Source: Erythrocercus mccallii
Lineage: Eukaryota; Chordata; Aves; Passeriformes; Dicruridae
Assembly: GCA_013397435.1 (NCBI GenBank)
Contig: VZRG01000783.1
Coordinates: forward strand, 262,726-326,725
Direction: 5' to 3'
Length of the DNA: 64,000 bases
The position numbers and the translations under genes are program-made. Position 1 is the first letter of the stretch, and the number at the start of each line of letters is the position of its first letter. Shown here in pieces: positions 48,967-60,920 of the stretch. The notes beneath the pieces were generated by a model. That model was not told where the DNA came from, ran no database searches, and worked only from the letters and a program-made list of their open reading frames with translations.

Positions 48967-50450
48967 CGAAATCACCTCCTCAGAGCAGAAGTTAACAAAA
49001 ACACATCAGCTCTGCTCTGAAAGGCACCTCTGAGCAAGGCACTGAAAGAAAATTTCCTTCACAAAGCAGGCACTCACTATTTCAACTCCCCTCTTCCAGC
49101 CAGAGGAGGGGCTCTGGCAGGGCAGCCTGCAGAGGGGAGGGGGAGAGACAGACACACACATAACCACTGATCCCAATCCCAACAGCATTTCAGCCTTTTT
49201 ACAAGAGAAGTGAAAGAGAAGTTAATCTATTAGAAATCCTAGAAAATTGCAAGGAAAAGAATTTAGGTATATGGCATCATAACAGAGCAAATGCTCAGAA
49301 CAATCCCATGCAGTGAGTTTAAACTAAACAAACAAATGTAAAAGTTACTCTCAATCACTCCTTGATGATTAATCAACCAAAAAGCACAACCAAAAATCAA
49401 CCAAAAAGCTTTGGGACTAAAGGGAAGGTGTTTCCATTGGGAGCAAGCAAGTTCATGGGAGGCAGCTCATCACACCAAAGGAAGTCCCAAACCTGAAAAG
49501 AATTTCTGCTTTATCATGACACTGGTTCAAGTGTAGAGGGTAACTTAGGCTGTCTAAAATAATCTAATTTGCATTTTAATCTCAAGTTTTAGCTTTGTAG
49601 CTTCCCATTTCTTAGGAAAGAAACTATACTAATAAAAAAAGAAGAAAAATATCTTATGGTAGACTATGAGTACACTCAAGAATTTATAAATCTCACCTTG
49701 CTTGAATGTTGACAATTTCATAGGCCCAAGAACAAAGAAATTCACTAACAAAACTCTAGGGCTTTTTTTGATAAAAATGTCTCAAACAGCTGTTTTCAGC
49801 AGAGCATAGATTTGAGGCAGTTTTTATTGAAACATCTAAATATGGAATTAAATGCCTGAATAGCAGCTAAGTCTTAAATGCACACTGAAGTCCAAGCTTT
49901 AGGATAAAATATCACATAAGTGTCCTGTGCACTTGGCTCATGTGACATCCCTCATGTAGTGGCTGGCAAGTGCAGGATGGAGCCCAAAATTCAACATCTT
50001 TTAAACATTTTTTCCTACCTCACACCAGTTCAGCTTTTTCTAAAAAATCAAAACACCACCCCCAAAACAGGCAGAAAAAGAACCTCCTGAAAATTCCAGG
50101 ACATTGCCATCCTAGATAATGCTAAAAAAATGGAAGAAAATCTGGCACACCTGCTGCAAACACACTGGTTTAATGACACACAAGAGACCCATGCTGGCTG
50201 TAAGTCTCAGAAAAACATTCATCCATTTTAATGGATACCGTACTCAACTTTGGAAAATGAATTTAATGAAAAGTACCATCTGTCACACAACAGGCTAAGC
50301 CTGTCCGTGGACACCTGAGAACTATTCACCATTATTGCCAAGAAAGCCTGAGCTATTACAAAGCTGGCCAAGTCTGCTTTGTACAGGCCCCACAAATAAT
50401 ATTAAATTCATATTATCGTAACTGACTTTTAGCCCTAACAGCCGAAGGGA
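48967..50450. other. Upstream flank of the LLTP gene
   Basis: It should contain the 5' UTR and promoter for the minus-strand gene. The nearest TATA-like element on that strand is TTGTAAAAAGG at about 49193-49203, roughly 230 bp before the ATG; this is only suggestive. No CpG island touches the start codon, which fits a tissue-restricted promoter. No coding sequence is recognised. Confidence 0.45.
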
Positions 50451-50985
50451 GGAGGGAAGTGCCCTTGACCAGGGTCTCACACCCACCTGTGCTCGCCGCC
50501 CTCCCGTGCCCGGGAGCTCCGCCTCGTTACGGACCCGAATCGAGCCGCGGAGCCCTCACGGCACCGGGCACGTCCCGGGAGCCCCTCACGGCACCGGGCA
50601 CGTCCCGGGAGCCCCTCACGGCACCGGGCGCGTCCCGGAGCGCCCCTCACGGCACCGGGCACGTCCCGAGGGCCCCTCACGGCACCGGGCACCGGCTGGG
50701 GCAGCGTTCCGGGGACAGGGGCCGAACGCCCCCCACCTCTGGGGAAAACGCCGCGAAAGTGCTGCGAAGCACCAACACTTTCCAGGGCGTTTTCCCAGCC
50801 GAAATTAAGGGATGGAGGGCCCACCTGCCCGCCGCAGGGCTGTGGCAGTGGCCGCTCCCCGGCGGACAGTCCCTATACTCGGGTTAGAAGCTCCGAGAAA
50901 CAGCCCAGGAATCCGCGGCACAGCCGGGGCGAGGGCAAGCAGAGCCAAAGGGTCAGCGGTGGCTGCGGGGAAACGGGTGATGGGG
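50450..50985. promoter_or_regulatory. GC/CpG-rich island between the two genes
   Basis: Abrupt GC-rich block with many CG dinucleotides in an AT-rich surrounding. It could be a CpG-island promoter, an upstream start for the LLTP gene, or simply a GC-rich minisatellite. No splice donor clearly linked to exon 1 of the LLTP gene was found. Confidence 0.5.
50551..50700. repeat. 30-bp GC-rich minisatellite, five copies
   Basis: The unit reads approximately AGCCCCTCACGGCACCGGGC followed by ACGTCCCGGG. Copies 1 and 2 are near-identical, copy 3 has one internal change, and copies 4 and 5 are shifted or diverged. As the unit is ten codons long, it creates decapeptide repeats in open frames on both strands; these are not evidence of a gene. 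Confidence 0.95.
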
Positions 50986-51340
50986 CCGCACCTCCAGTCC
51001 GGTGTCCAGTTCTGGGCCTCGCGCAACAAGAAGGACATTGAGCTGCTGCAGCGTGAGCAGGGACGCGCAATGGAGCTCCTCATCAAGACCGATGAGCAAC
51101 AGCTGAAGGAGCTGTGGGGCCTCAGCCTGGAGAAAAGGAGTCCCAGGAGGGACTTTCCCCCTCAGCTGCCTGAAAGAGTGGTCGGGCATTGGAATAGGCT
51201 GTGCAGGGAAGTGCTGGAATCACCATCTCTGGAAGCACTCAGAAAATATGTCCATGTGGTGCTTAGGGACATGGCTGAAAGGTGGAGCTGGCAGGTTGAT
51301 GGTTGGACTCTTCCAACCTTAGCAATTCTATGATTCTGTT
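50985..51340 (+). mobile_element. CR1 LINE 3' fragment
   Basis: The translation gives the CR1 ORF2 C-terminal signature (LQSGVQFWASRNKKDIELLQ, then RVVGHWNRLCREV) and the DNA ends in TTCCAACCTTAGCAATTCTATGATTCTG. The reading frame is still open but 5'-truncated, with part of the usual sequence deleted in the middle. Confidence 0.92.
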
Positions 51341-54300
51341 ATCCTAGAGTAAAAAAAACCAAAACTTTGGCGTTACTTCATGAACAATAAAAGCATTTTA
51401 CGAGTCACGTGCTTGAGGTAACTTTTGTGCTAGTTACCAAGACACAGAGCACTCACACTAGCACCCAGAGAAGGTTCTTCAGAGGCTGTGGGGAGCAAGA
51501 GATGGAAATTGCTTTGGGGTTGTTTTTTTTTCTTCCCCCCTAATGCTTTTGTGAACCCCTTGCTGTCACATTCAGACGCACTGTGGTTTAAAGTCCTGGA
51601 GCAATGTCTGTCATACACCCTGTTAATGCAATAGTCCTCTGGAGCACACTGAAGCTGCTTTTTGGGGCTAATTTTTTGTTATGAAGACAAAGCTTCAGTG
51701 TGAAGCAAAACAGCCAACCACAAAAAGACTTTCAAAAAGTCACCTACTCACTCTTGATTTATTCTCAACTTAGACACAGCTAGTTTCAGCACCTCCAGAC
51801 CACACAACTACCCATTTAGACACTAAATGTTCAAGTTCTTAAAAAAAAAAAAAACAAAAAACCACCCAACTTTAATGGCTATAAGAAACACTTCATTTGA
51901 AAAAGTAGGTTTCACACACACCTTTTAGTGTGATGGTTTGAAAAAGTACTAAGATATTCAGTGGCAAATTTATTTTTATACTGGATTCACACCCAGCTTA
52001 TCATGCATCAGAGTATTCATCTCACAAAAATACATTAAAAGACATCCTAAACAAAATAAATTAGTATCACATTGCAGGATGTTATGAAGCAAATAGAAAC
52101 ACAAAGGTTCATTTGCTATAAAATGCAATCACCTGAACTACAAAAACTTTACACCTTTGTCACAGGACTTGTACTTCTTCATTTTTACTCCAAGGATGAC
52201 ATTATTGTATACTCCATTACTGAGCTCCTGCTGCTCAGTTATGAATAATTAACTAGGTTTGAGTAGACAAATAATTTCTTAAAAAAACCATTGTGGCTAG
52301 ACTGCCAGAAGTGCTTTCACAACCACTGCAATAAATAGCTTCTTGAAACCACTCTGAACTTGCTTAACTACTCCCTCTTGTAGGGCTATCAGCTGCCTTT
52401 TACTCGTTTTAACAACTTCTATGTTGGATCTTCTTTGCATTACAAAACAAGTTTTATTTCCTTCTGGCTCAAGCCTCATCAGAATTAGAATATCATGCAA
52501 GTTCTGTCTATTAAAAATAGAAGCCTAATGAAAATAACACTGTCAAAGTGTAACAGAAAACAAAGTCATCCTGGAAGCTCATGAAGGTGGGTGTAGGGAA
52601 GGTTTTACCTGAAATCTGTAAATGTGAAGCTGGAGGATTTCAGATGGCCTCTTCCTTACATGAAAACAGCTTGAGTCCATAAAGTCAGCATTGCTCCTTC
52701 TGTATCTTACCAAGGAAAAACTATTCATACAACACTCACTTTCTACCAAAAGAACCCTAAAGTTGCTTAATAAAAATAACAAATATCAATGCATTAAAAC
52801 AAATTTGTTTGAGGTACTAACCTCAAGGTACTACCTTGCCTTCCTGTCCTTTCTGCACCTCAAAAAATCCAACCAAACAAAAATTGAGACATTGAAAGAA
52901 AGTAGGGTATTCTGTCATGATTAATAGCAATTCTTTCCTACTGAATACAGTGATATTTGATATATATTTGTGGTATGTGAACATGGAGCCATATTTATAT
53001 ATGTTTGTTTAGTTGCATTGCAAATGAAAGCTTTACTCAACAGTTTTAATTGAAAAATATTTCTAGAACCTGGGTTGTAGGAAAACAACACATTTTCATT
53101 GTGGCTCTGTGAGGGACTTGGTGTGCAAGGCAGACTACCATTTATCAGAGACTTGGCCCAGGTGAGACTGTGAAAAGTTTCTCCCTGTAATTATTTTTCT
53201 TCACTCAACATTTCAGCCATCCATGTGTTTGGAAACATTCCAACTATTATAATTTTCCAATTACAAGCACTAGATAGGAAAGACAAAGTTTTTATTTTAA
53301 ATAGAGTCAATTTTAAAAACAAACAGTAATTTCAACATAATCAAACACAAAGTGCTTTCACACAAAGCAAGTTACATCCTGCATTTGTTTGTCCAAGGTA
53401 GGTTTAACAAAGCAGGTTACTTTGGCACAGTCTGTAGATCATTCCATACGCAAGAGAACAAACACAGGCTTTGCATTTAAGGAAACACAACCGTAGAAGG
53501 GGCAGCAGAAAGCTTTGCAGAATGCTGAATTAGAAAGAGCTGCCAACATTGTGTGTCCTATTCTCAATTCATACAAGGAACTTAAAGAGAATCAACAGAC
53601 TGTGCATGTAAATCAAAACAAACATTTTTATTTGGTGTTTTGCATTCTGGTGCCACCACCTCAGATCTTCCAACCATCACTTTGGAGAGAAAAGGGGAGC
53701 TAAGGGAATAACAACTGGAAGACTTACCAAATGAATATATGGCAGATTTTCCAGACCAAACTGACAGGGTACTAAAAGAATTAAAAATCCTCTCCACCAT
53801 GCAAGCAAATCCCAAACTGCAAGTTTCATTGCTTCTTTCTGTCTTGTTCTGACAATAAAATTACAAGAAGCACATTTTCTGTGACACCCAATGGGGAAAT
53901 TCTGCTTCCCAGTAATGCATAGGACTTGCTCATGTCACCAGTACAGAAAATTCAATGCAGCATCACCCAAGCCCCTCAAGAACACAGAGAGCACTATGGT
54001 GGTGTACCAGCAGACAAAAGCACTTGTTGGTATCATGTCATCAAGATGGAAAGCTACAAAACTACCAGCTTTTTATCTCCATCATCTTCTTGCCAGTTAG
54101 TAGCTGGTGATGTACATTCTTATGGCACAAGGAGAGCAGAAACCTTTTCCTAATACAGAAGGAAGCTCTTAAATCACTTGCAGACTGACTCACAAGCAGC
54201 AGCAGTTTACAAAACCTAATTAAGACAAGGCCTAGAGACTGTATGTCATCTACAAAATCACTGAACTTCAAATATAAAGTGTTGAAAGACTTTTGGAAAA

Positions 54301-54455
54301 CTAACTTATACCAAATATTTACAGAAGGCACATTTGGCAAGAACAGTAAATGCAGTATTTTTTATTTGTATTTATTTTAGCTTTTTACTTTTAGAGATAT
54401 TAATACAGTGTTACCAACACAGCCTTGTTTAAACACCTGTCTGCCTTTTCTGGAC
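51341..54455. other. Intergenic sequence, no gene seen
   Basis: AT-rich, with an oligo-A tract at about 51841-51854. Open frames are short and show no family signature. Part of the right end may be the 3' UTR of LITAF if that transcript is long. Confidence 0.6.
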
Positions 54456-54692
54456 AGGTATCATTTACGTTGGACATTAGAAAGAAGATTTTTACAGGAA
54501 GGGTGATCAGACATTGGAATAGGCTGCCCAGGGAGATGGTGGAGTCACTGTCCCTGGAGGTATTTAAGAAAAGATTGAGTGTGGTATTCAGCACCACAGT
54601 CTGGTTGATAAGGTGGCATTAGGACACAGTATGGACATGATGATCTCAAAGACCTTTTCCAACTCACTTGATTTTGTGATTCAGATTCTGTG
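54456..54692 (+). mobile_element. CR1 LINE 3' fragment
   Basis: The translation carries VIRHWNRLPREMVESLSLEV, the CR1 ORF2 C-terminal motif, followed by the non-coding tail ending in CCAACTCACTTGATTTTGTG and a decayed ATTCTGTGAT end. Confidence 0.92.
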
Positions 54693-55723
54693 ATAGGCAT
54701 CAAAATGTTGTTTGATCAAGTTGCTTATGACACAGAAATTACTTTAACCTTCAGAGCCTTATTCCCTAATTTTTTGTGATTATCATCTTAAATAAGCATA
54801 TCCATCTTAAGTTTCTAAAAGCAGAACTCATCTTCCATTTAATTTAGAAAAATCAGAGAAACTCCTTAACAAACATTTTACCTTCTTAATAAAGAAACAA
54901 CAATTAACAAGCAGATCAACAACTAAAAACCAGGTGTTTTATTTATGTGTTTCAGGTGGAATTCAAGGCCTAAGATCAGGCTGAGATTTGTTTATGATCG
55001 ATCAGCTGACTTATGTAAACGTACAAGGAAGTTTTCCAATGTTCTAACCAAGGCTCTCTGGGCATTTCCACTGGGGTGAAGAAAACACTTCACAGACTTT
55101 CTATCAGCAGTAAGAAAGTCTCCAACCTAACAAAAACTACTCAAATACCTTCTATATAAATATCTTTACTTCAGATTAGAGACATGACTACACTTGAAAC
55201 TGGCAAGAAAATTCAGATACTAGATTCAATCACTATTTTTGCACAACAACCTGAGTTGTCCCTTTGGAAAAGCTATCTCCAAGAGGAAGAAGCCTTTAGG
55301 TTTGGTTCTCCTCCAACTACAAAAGTTTTGAAATGAATTCTAGTCCTCATGAAAAGATGACAACAAACGATTTCTTTTTTTCAAAGAGGAGCACCTGTCT
55401 CTGAGGCAATTCCCTAAAAGTTTGTAAACAGTGCTGCTGCCAAAGCATGAGCCTAAATAGTTCTCCATACATGTCCTCCTCTTGTTCTGTGCTGAGATTT
55501 TACGGTCTCAATGCAAGCACAATGTGCAACATGCCTGAGACAAGATTAACTGAAGAACATCACCAACCTGTTCTGTATAAAGCAAAAAGGGAAACACTCC
55601 ATTTTGCTCTCCACTGGTGCTGGACTGAGTGGCTCATACAGATTAGGTATGCTTTTTACAGACCTAAGGGAGACTCCTCTCAAGCAAATGCATATTCAAA
55701 CCAACTAGCAATAAACATTACTT

Positions 55724-55729
55724 TTTATT
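55724..55729 (-). terminator. Candidate LITAF poly(A) signal
   Basis: TTTATT on the plus strand reads AATAAA on the LITAF strand, about 110 bp after the stop codon. Another AATAAA lies at 54938-54943. LITAF transcripts usually have a long 3' UTR, so the farther site may be the main one. Confidence 0.35.
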
Positions 55730-55836
55730 GGTTTCCAGTGACAGGATGCACAGAAAAAACAGGAAGTCTCCATGAAGCTTCAAAGAGGGCTTGTAGAGGT
55801 GCTAAACAACTTCATCAATCAATGTTTAAACACTGC

Positions 55837-55945
55837 CTATAAACGTTTGTAAGAACCAACAAGGGCATTGCATTTTGGACAGGTGTGATCCACATCCTTT
55901 AGGGCATCAATGCAGAAGGGAATTAAGCAGCAGCCTGCTACACAC
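55837..55945 (-). CDS. LITAF: LITAF coding exon 3
   Basis: Acceptor CCTTTGCAG|GTGTGT. It encodes the second half of the hydrophobic segment and the distal zinc-knuckle half (HTCPKC), ending GSYKRL then TAG. Confidence 0.96.
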
Positions 55946-56967
55946 CTGCAAAGGCAAAAAAAGAGAAAAACACTGTTTTACCACTTTTCATACACACAAG
56001 AAGGTAAAATGTATTTTGTCCAAAAGCAGTAAAACTCGTGCCATCAGCTTTAGGAAGAACACACATAGCTATGGAGTCTATTACGCTAATGTTCCAGAAC
56101 TGCTTTAAGGTCCTGTAGGACACAGATGCAGATGTAAGCTAATTGAACCACAAAGGCTCAGGTTCCACACAGAGAAAGCAAAGTTACACATTAGAGCTAA
56201 AAAGAGTCAAGGTAAAACTGCAAATCAGAGTTGACCTACCCCAGCAGGCAGAGGCCACCACATGACAGCCAGGTCAAAGCTCCTGAGTCATAGGAGAGAC
56301 GTGTCACTATCACCTGGTTACAGGAAGGGCAGCACATCTGAACTGGGCGGTCATAAAACAGTACTGGCTGCTGCACATACACCGTCTGAACAGTAACTGA
56401 GCAGAGAAATGGCTGTTTACTCCATCAGGAACAGGAAAAAAGAGCAGCAGTCAACTTTTTCTAAACAAGGTATAACTGAAATATTCAGGGCTCAGAGCAA
56501 TGAAATACACGACAGAGAAAAATCATCATGACATTTCCTAATGCAGAAATACACTGTCTTAAAAATAAAGCTGCATTAAAAACTGCAGAAAGCCAAATGA
56601 TGTTATTGATATCAGTGCACATTGAGGGATTCACAAGAATTGATTCATCTTATTCTCTTCAAAAGTATTTTTGGCAGGTGGTGAACACCTGTGAAACACG
56701 ATTTTTCATCTTATGACAGCACCTATTACACAGCCACTTAATACCACCTTAATGAGAGGTACAGAAGAGTTTTGGAGGCTTACTGGGGTTATTTGCTGGT
56801 GGAGGCTGTCCCATGTGTGGGGGAGGGTTCATTCCCTTCCCATCTGGCTTCTGTCCAGGGCCAGGGCCAGGGACGGGATAGGGGTGAGGATAGTTCATAT
56901 TGATTCCCATAGCTTCATCATAAGAAGGTGGTGCAGATGGGACAGGGTTGCCACTTGGAGCAGACAT
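55837..56967 (-). CDS. LITAF: LITAF (LPS-induced TNF-alpha factor / SIMPLE), three coding exons
   Basis: Full-length 149-aa protein from joins 56784-56967, 56240-56396 and 55837-55945; all phases fit and the stop is TAG. LITAF is a monotopic membrane protein of late endosomes and lysosomes that links cargo sorting to ESCRT. The N-terminal Pro-rich tail has overlapping PSAP (TSG101-binding) and PPSY (WW-domain/NEDD4-family-binding) motifs at residues about 10-17. The C-terminal SIMPLE-like domain has the CCPSC and HTCPKC zinc-binding halves flanking the hydrophobic segment around LTWLSCGGLCLLG and CVAGCCLIPFC. Length and motif order match vertebrate LITAF. No damage is seen. The neighbour CDIP1 is excluded by the sequence of the Pro-rich tail and of the C-terminus (VGSYKRL). 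Confidence 0.97.
56240..56396 (-). CDS. LITAF: LITAF coding exon 2
   Basis: Acceptor CTCTGCTCAG|TTACTG, donor CTGGG|GTAGGT. It encodes TVQTVYVQQPVLFYDRPVQ and the proximal zinc-binding CCPSC. Confidence 0.96.
56784..56967 (-). CDS. LITAF: LITAF coding exon 1
   Basis: The ATG at 56967 lies only five bases after the acceptor TTTTAG|ATATA, so the rest of the 5' UTR is in an upstream exon. It encodes the Pro-rich tail, which includes PVPGPGPGQKPDGKGMNPP. Donor CCCCA|GTAAGC. Confidence 0.96.
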
Positions 56968-58734
56968 TATATCTAAAACATAAAAGAGAGAAAATCATAA
57001 CAAAAGGCATTATTTATTAAGGGCAATTTAATGACAAATAATTAGGCTCAACTCAACGGTAAGAAGATAACTAGATTAAAAGGCACTTTTACCACCATAA
57101 AACTAATTGGCTGGTACTTGTTTCTGATAGTATTAAATGTTAATCTTGATTTCACTGTTGTTGTTGCCTATTTCCCATTTCCTTTTCACTGGGCATATTT
57201 TACACTTTGTCCCAACACCAAATCTTCCTTTATAAATTAAAAACACTAAAGCACGCAGGTGAAGCATCTTTAGTATACTAAACTATCTAGCAGTCTCCTA
57301 ATTTTTCCAAGAACACTATTTCTAATCCCTCTTGTTCACCTGAAAAATTGAACTGTATGATAGGCCACATGATAGTTGCTAACATGAGCTTGTTTGTGGT
57401 GAAGCTTAAATACTTTAAAATACAATTTACCTCTGCTGTAATTTGAAATAAGAAGTATTTATACTGAAGGAAAAAGAAACCCAAACAAGCATGTCCAACT
57501 GAACTCAAAGCTTTTACAACTATCAAATATGTCTAAGGTTGACATTTTTGCTTGTTAGCAACATTTTAATGAGTTTGTGGTGCAACTTTTCCTCCACCAA
57601 TTGTTATTTTATTGCAGAGGACAGGAATTCTGACCACTGCCAAGAAAGGACTGTGGTTTCAATGCAGACTTCCTCTCCTCCTCCCCACCTACCCACTTCC
57701 TATAGTCTGCCCACCATTTTCTTTGTGGGAAAAGGTCTCACAGCATTAGTGCTGACCAAGCATCTCCCTTTGCCCCTTCCTCCTAAGGACCATCAGACAG
57801 CTCTCCAAGAGCCACACTCCATTCTGTTGTTGTACATACGACCCCTCTATACACATGCAAGTCTTTTCACTCAGTACTGTCTGGGAAAGGCAACCTGTAT
57901 TTGGAATATTAATTCTATGGTGCTATGAAAGTTATATAGGAGCTCCAATTACCCATAGCACTACTATGAATAAAAGAAGGGAAACTGCACTGATGCAATT
58001 TGCAGGTACAAAATATGCAAAGAGAAAGAATTTCAGGTGTAAGTATCTGTTTAGGGCTGGTGTCACTCCATCCACACAAAGCTCGCGTGAGACCCAGCAC
58101 ACAAGTTTCCAACAATGACACAAGCCTTTCCACTGTCCTGGAGCATGGAAAAGTCCCTGGAATACTGGTGATTATCCTCCTCACACAACACAGCTTTCAT
58201 CAGGATTTCAGTGAAGTCTATAAACACTTCCATAAAGAACTTGTCACAAGTTTGTGACACAGGACTAATTGGCTGCACTGGAGGCATGGGGATACACCAG
58301 CAAACACCAACGTTTATATATTTCAGGAGTCCCACAGTCTTCCCAGCAGATTTAGCAGAAATGTGGAAAGGTGAATTACAAAGGGAATTGTGTACTCAGT
58401 GAAGTGCGGGGTTTATAGTAGCCCCATGGCCAGGACAAACACAGGAGTACAGAAGAACAGATGTGGCTACAGGTGCTGGAGAAGTAATTGTGGTAAGCCT
58501 GGGACAAACATTGCTCCTTCCCACCTTTCTCACACTCACACTGCAGCTTTGGCAGAATGAAGAGGGAACAGGACAGCAGTCGAAGATGTTGAAACTCAGT
58601 AAGGTTTTGTAGTAACAAGTATTTCACAGCTATACTTTAAAAAAACACTGATCCTCTGTTTTCTTTAGAAAAGAGAAGTTTTCTCCTTGTGACTAAACTA
58701 CAGAGCTGAATCATGATCTACTGCCCCCACGCAG

Positions 58735-59128
58735 TGTGCTGGGTTTGGCTCGACAAGAAGCCAGGAGAGGACACTGCCAGAACAGCTGACCCTAGCTGAC
58801 CAAAGGGATATTCCAGACCATAAGGCATCAGCAATAAAACCAGGAAGAAGGTTGTTGAGAGGGAAATACTGTTCAGGGACTGGCTGGGCATCACTTTGTT
58901 GGTGGTGGGCAATTATTCCCATTTGCTTCACTTGCTGGACTGTATTTCTCTCTGTTACTTTCCTTTTCATTACAACTATTAGATTATTATTATTATTATT
59001 ATTTTATTTCAATTACAAAACTGTTCTTATGTGAACCTGTGAGTTTTCTCACACCCTCCAGTTTCTTCAGGAGTGCACTGAGTAAGCAGCTGTGTGGTGC
59101 TCAGTTGCGAGGTGGTGTTAAACACACA
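58735..59128 (+). mobile_element. Solo LTR of an avian endogenous retrovirus
   Basis: Begins TGTGCTGGGTTTGGCT and continues with the diagnostic GACCAAAGGGATATTCCAGA, CAGCAATAAAA, GAGTTTTCTCAC and GGCTGTGTGGTGC-like stretches seen in a common LTR family of birds, ending near GTTAAACACACA. It is shorter than the usual form, having an internal deletion shortly after its start. No internal viral genes flank it and no clear target-site duplication is left, so it is an old solo LTR. It is antisense to LITAF. Confidence 0.85.
58983..59004. repeat. (TTA)n microsatellite inside the LTR
   Basis: About seven ATT/TTA units; a likely polymorphic expansion within the LTR body. Confidence 0.92.
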
Positions 59129-60652
59129 GCTACTTCTGCTGCTCAGCTCTGCTCCATTGACAAGCAAGTTCTAAGAAATTGAACAACACCCTTTCACAGA
59201 TTTCAAAATGATCATAACTTCTAGCATGAATGCTTCTAGTCTAGATATCTACTTATTTTTAAATTATGTTGCATGTTCATTTCTTACCACTGAGTGGTTT
59301 TGAACAACCATTTCAATTTAAACATGATCACTGTGCTTGTTCTGCACTTTCACTTTTTTTTTATTTTCCTGTAGACAAATGTGAACAAGTCTCAGGTCCT
59401 AACAGCACATTGTAGCACCACTTTTCTTTTTTTAAAGTTTTAAATCTGTAGCACAAATAACAATTACAAGGTACTACAATGAATAGTAAAAAACTAAAAC
59501 CATGTATGAATTCCTTCAAGTTATCTATCAAAACAAAAATTCCTAATAAACATCAAGATATCAGGAATACAAAAAAGCCTATTCAGAATAGTGAGTACTG
59601 TAGATGTAACCACAGCTTCAGCTTTTCAATTTCATTATTCTAATGTCCCTTCTGCTAATGTTTCTTCTGCTGAAGAGATATTTGAACCAACACTTCATAC
59701 AGCCACTGCAAACGTGCAAGTGTGTTTCACACTCCAGTTCTGGAAAATTAGGCTGGGGACAAGGGAAAAAGAAGGCAGTAGCCCACCTCTCTGCTTGGTA
59801 TGTAAAAAAACAACCAAAACCCCATCCAGTAAAGAACTGCTTACAATTACAGCTATCCCAGCCTAGTCTGGCCAAACAAATCTGTTGTTGCCCTTCCCTT
59901 AATCTCTTGCTAAAATTTGACACAACTTAATCCTTAAATTCAACAATTCCTACACAGTCCTCTTCACTAGAAATCCCAGGTCGCCCTCCAACACCATGGG
60001 TGGTTTAGAGTGCTCCCTGCACATCAGAGTCTAAGACAGTTAAGGCTTAGCAACACTGAGAATGAACTACAGGTTGAAGGCTTATTTTTTTTTAACAACC
60101 CAGCAGGATATGCAGGTTTATCAGAGCACTCGGATTTTTGCAGTGCAAAGCCCTAAACAGCACCTTCTTGGATCACCAACTTCATCTGAACTTCCTAGTT
60201 TACCAACCTGCTGGGAAATATTATCTCCAAGTTAGTTTAAATTTCTCAGGCATTTGTGAGAAAATAAAATCCAGTAATCACAACAGAAAAGACTTTGACA
60301 TATTATTATTTCTGGAATAACCAGTGGCATTGAGGTCACACTGAATGCTATACTGGCAAAGCAGAAATAGTACGGCACGGTGCGTTCTGCTGGCAGGAGA
60401 GACTTCAGAGGTCAGTGTGTTACTTTTACCAAGTAATCAATTGTTTGGGAATAATCCTGTGAGTGACCCCCTCCTTGGGGCAGGGCAGGGGCCGGTCCGA
60501 GAGGAGCTGCTGCCGCGCGGCTCCCGAGAGCATTCCCTAAGGAAAGGGCCACCTTCCGCCTGCCCACTTGGGGAAGCGAAACTCTGGCCTCGCTCGGCCC
60601 CCGCCCGCATCGCCGGGGGCAGGAGCCGTCGGCCACGGCCTCTCCCGGACAG

Positions 60653-60680
60653 GACCGGGACCGGGACCGGGACCGGGACC
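60653..60680. repeat. GACCGG/ACCGGG hexanucleotide repeat
   Basis: Four full ACCGGG units plus a partial one, within the CpG island and about 240 bp downstream of the predicted exon 1 donor, thus in LITAF intron 1. Confidence 0.95.
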
Positions 60681-60920
60681 GCGCCGCTCGGGACACCGCT
60701 GGCCCGCGAAGCCCCAGCCTGGCCCCAGGGCTCCGGGGGCTCCTGCGGGGCGGGACCAGCTCCCGAGCCGCGGCTTCTCCCCCGCCCCGCAGCAGGGCCA
60801 GAGCGCTGGGAGCGGCCCGGGGAGGGCAGCGCTCGGGCCCGGGAGCAAAGCCCCCCCCGCCGCCCGCTCTGCCCTGCCCGCGGCACCGCCAGGCTCCGGG
60901 CGGCGCGGCACAGCCCTTAC

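Larger units (their letters stand above)
56973..60920 (-). other. LITAF: LITAF intron 1
   Basis: About 3.95 kb from the predicted non-coding exon to coding exon 1. It contains the solo LTR described separately. The remaining parts (56973-58734 and 59129-60400) show no gene or repeat that I recognise. Confidence 0.75.

Noticed and set aside
50459..50887. 142-codon plus-strand frame with decapeptide repeats, and a 115-codon minus-strand frame
   Set aside because: Both are created by the 30-bp minisatellite, whose unit length is a multiple of three; no start context, splice sites or family similarity support a gene.
50812..51333. 173-codon plus-strand frame
   Set aside because: The second half is the CR1 ORF2 C-terminus and the first half is GC-rich island sequence, so it is a repeat-derived frame.
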